Positions 63,664 through 64,000 of a stretch of 64,000 nt of DNA are shown here, one piece after another. Position 1 is the first letter of the stretch; each line of letters begins with the position of its first letter. Position numbers and translations under genes: made by a program. Under the pieces are notes generated by a model. The model worked only from the letters and a program-made list of their open reading frames with translations. It was not told where the DNA came from and did no database searches. Source of the stretch: Pacificimonas flava (GTDB lineage Bacteria > Pseudomonadota > Alphaproteobacteria > Sphingomonadales > Sphingomonadaceae); NCBI RefSeq assembly GCF_000342165.1, contig NZ_AMRV01000001.1, forward strand, positions 62,001 to 126,000, in the 5' to 3' direction.

Positions 63664-64000
63664 TGGCCGATGCCCCCGATCAGGACCAGAAAACAGAAGC
63701 GCCGACCGAAAAGAAGAAGGCGGATGCTCGCAAGGACGGCGATGTTCCGAAGTCTCGCGAGCTGCTGACCGCTGCCGTGATGCTGGTCGGCTGCGCCTAT
63801 CTGGTCTTTACCGGCGGCATGCTGTTCAGCGGCATGTCCGATGTTCTGGTGACCGGTCTCACCTTCGATCGCGGCGACCTTGCAACCTTTGATGTGCTTG
63901 GACGCACCTTGCGCCTTCTCGGGGCCGTAGCGCTGCCGCTGGCCGGCCTGCTGTTTGCCACGATCATCGGCGCGGTGCTGGCGCAGGCGATGCTTGGCGG
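63663..64000 (+). CDS. flhB: flagellar export switch protein FlhB, 3' partial
   Basis: About 112 residues are visible before the window ends. The start has the family block DQKTEAPTEKKKADARKDGD followed by VPKSRELLTAAVMLVGCAYL, where the first membrane helix begins; a second begins near residue 90. FlhB interacts with FliK to switch export from hook to filament proteins; the autocleavage NPTH region is outside the window. It overlaps fliR by one base. Confidence 0.94.
   Translation, partial: MADAPDQDQKTEAPTEKKKADARKDGDVPKSRELLTAAVMLVGCAYLVFTGGMLFSGMSDVLVTGLTFDRGDLATFDVLGRTLRLLGAVALPLAGLLFATIIGAVLAQAMLG

Overview
The window is a high-GC alphaproteobacterial chromosome segment. The gene order points to Sphingomonadales or a close relative: fused ispDF beside a CinA-C protein and RatA, the dus-ntrB-ntrC operon, a SapC-family protein, N-formylglutamate amidohydrolase beside a CpdR-type regulator and tRNA-Val, and a sphingomonad-like flagellar cluster with one flagellin. 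This placement is inference from gene content, not a computed phylogeny. No phage, plasmid, insertion sequence or CRISPR array was seen.

Positions 1-33317 carry mainly housekeeping and signalling genes. A partial GFA-family gene runs antisense into a gamma-carbonic anhydrase, which is divergent from a phosphoenolpyruvate-carboxylase-like gene whose active-site motifs are strongly altered. A complete branched-chain 2-oxoacid dehydrogenase operon (E1alpha, E1beta, E2, E3) follows. Next is a c-di-GMP block: two paralogous HD-GYP proteins flank glucokinase, a small hypothetical gene and a PEP-CTERM-like secreted protein, followed by a membrane GGDEF protein. Then come ratA/cinA/ispDF, the nitrogen operon dus-ntrBC, a pepA-marR-nlpC run, sapC, cytochrome b561, N-formylglutamate amidohydrolase, cpdR, tRNA-Val(GAC), a degenerate 6-phosphogluconolactonase, an AceE/transketolase-like enzyme and a membrane TPR protein with a winged-helix-like N-terminus.

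Positions 33314-64000 are an almost unbroken flagellar island. On the minus strand, one apparent operon runs flgB-C-D-E-F-G-H-I-J-K-L-motA-motB-pilZ. On the plus strand lie flgA-flgM-flgN, a lytic transglycosylase, flhA-fliA, and (after the minus-strand flagellin) fliE-F-G-H-I-J and fliK-L-M-N-O-P-Q-R-flhB, cut by the window end. Many plus-strand joints are 1-8 bp overlaps. Five close matches to the sigma-54 element (GG and GC at -24/-12) sit upstream of flgB, flgA, the transglycosylase, fliE and fliK. An inverted repeat lies between the divergent flgB and flgA promoters and another spans the predicted fliK start site. This suggests sigma-54 control of structural genes, with FlgM and FliA encoded for a later sigma-28 step.

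Points that deserve checking include the altered PEPC-like and lactonase-like proteins, a FliM without the usual N-terminal CheY-binding motif, a FlgJ lacking a muramidase domain paired with a separate transglycosylase, the PilZ gene at the end of the motor operon, and a 99-bp inverted-repeat element between fliA and fliC. No wholly new multi-gene system was recognised.
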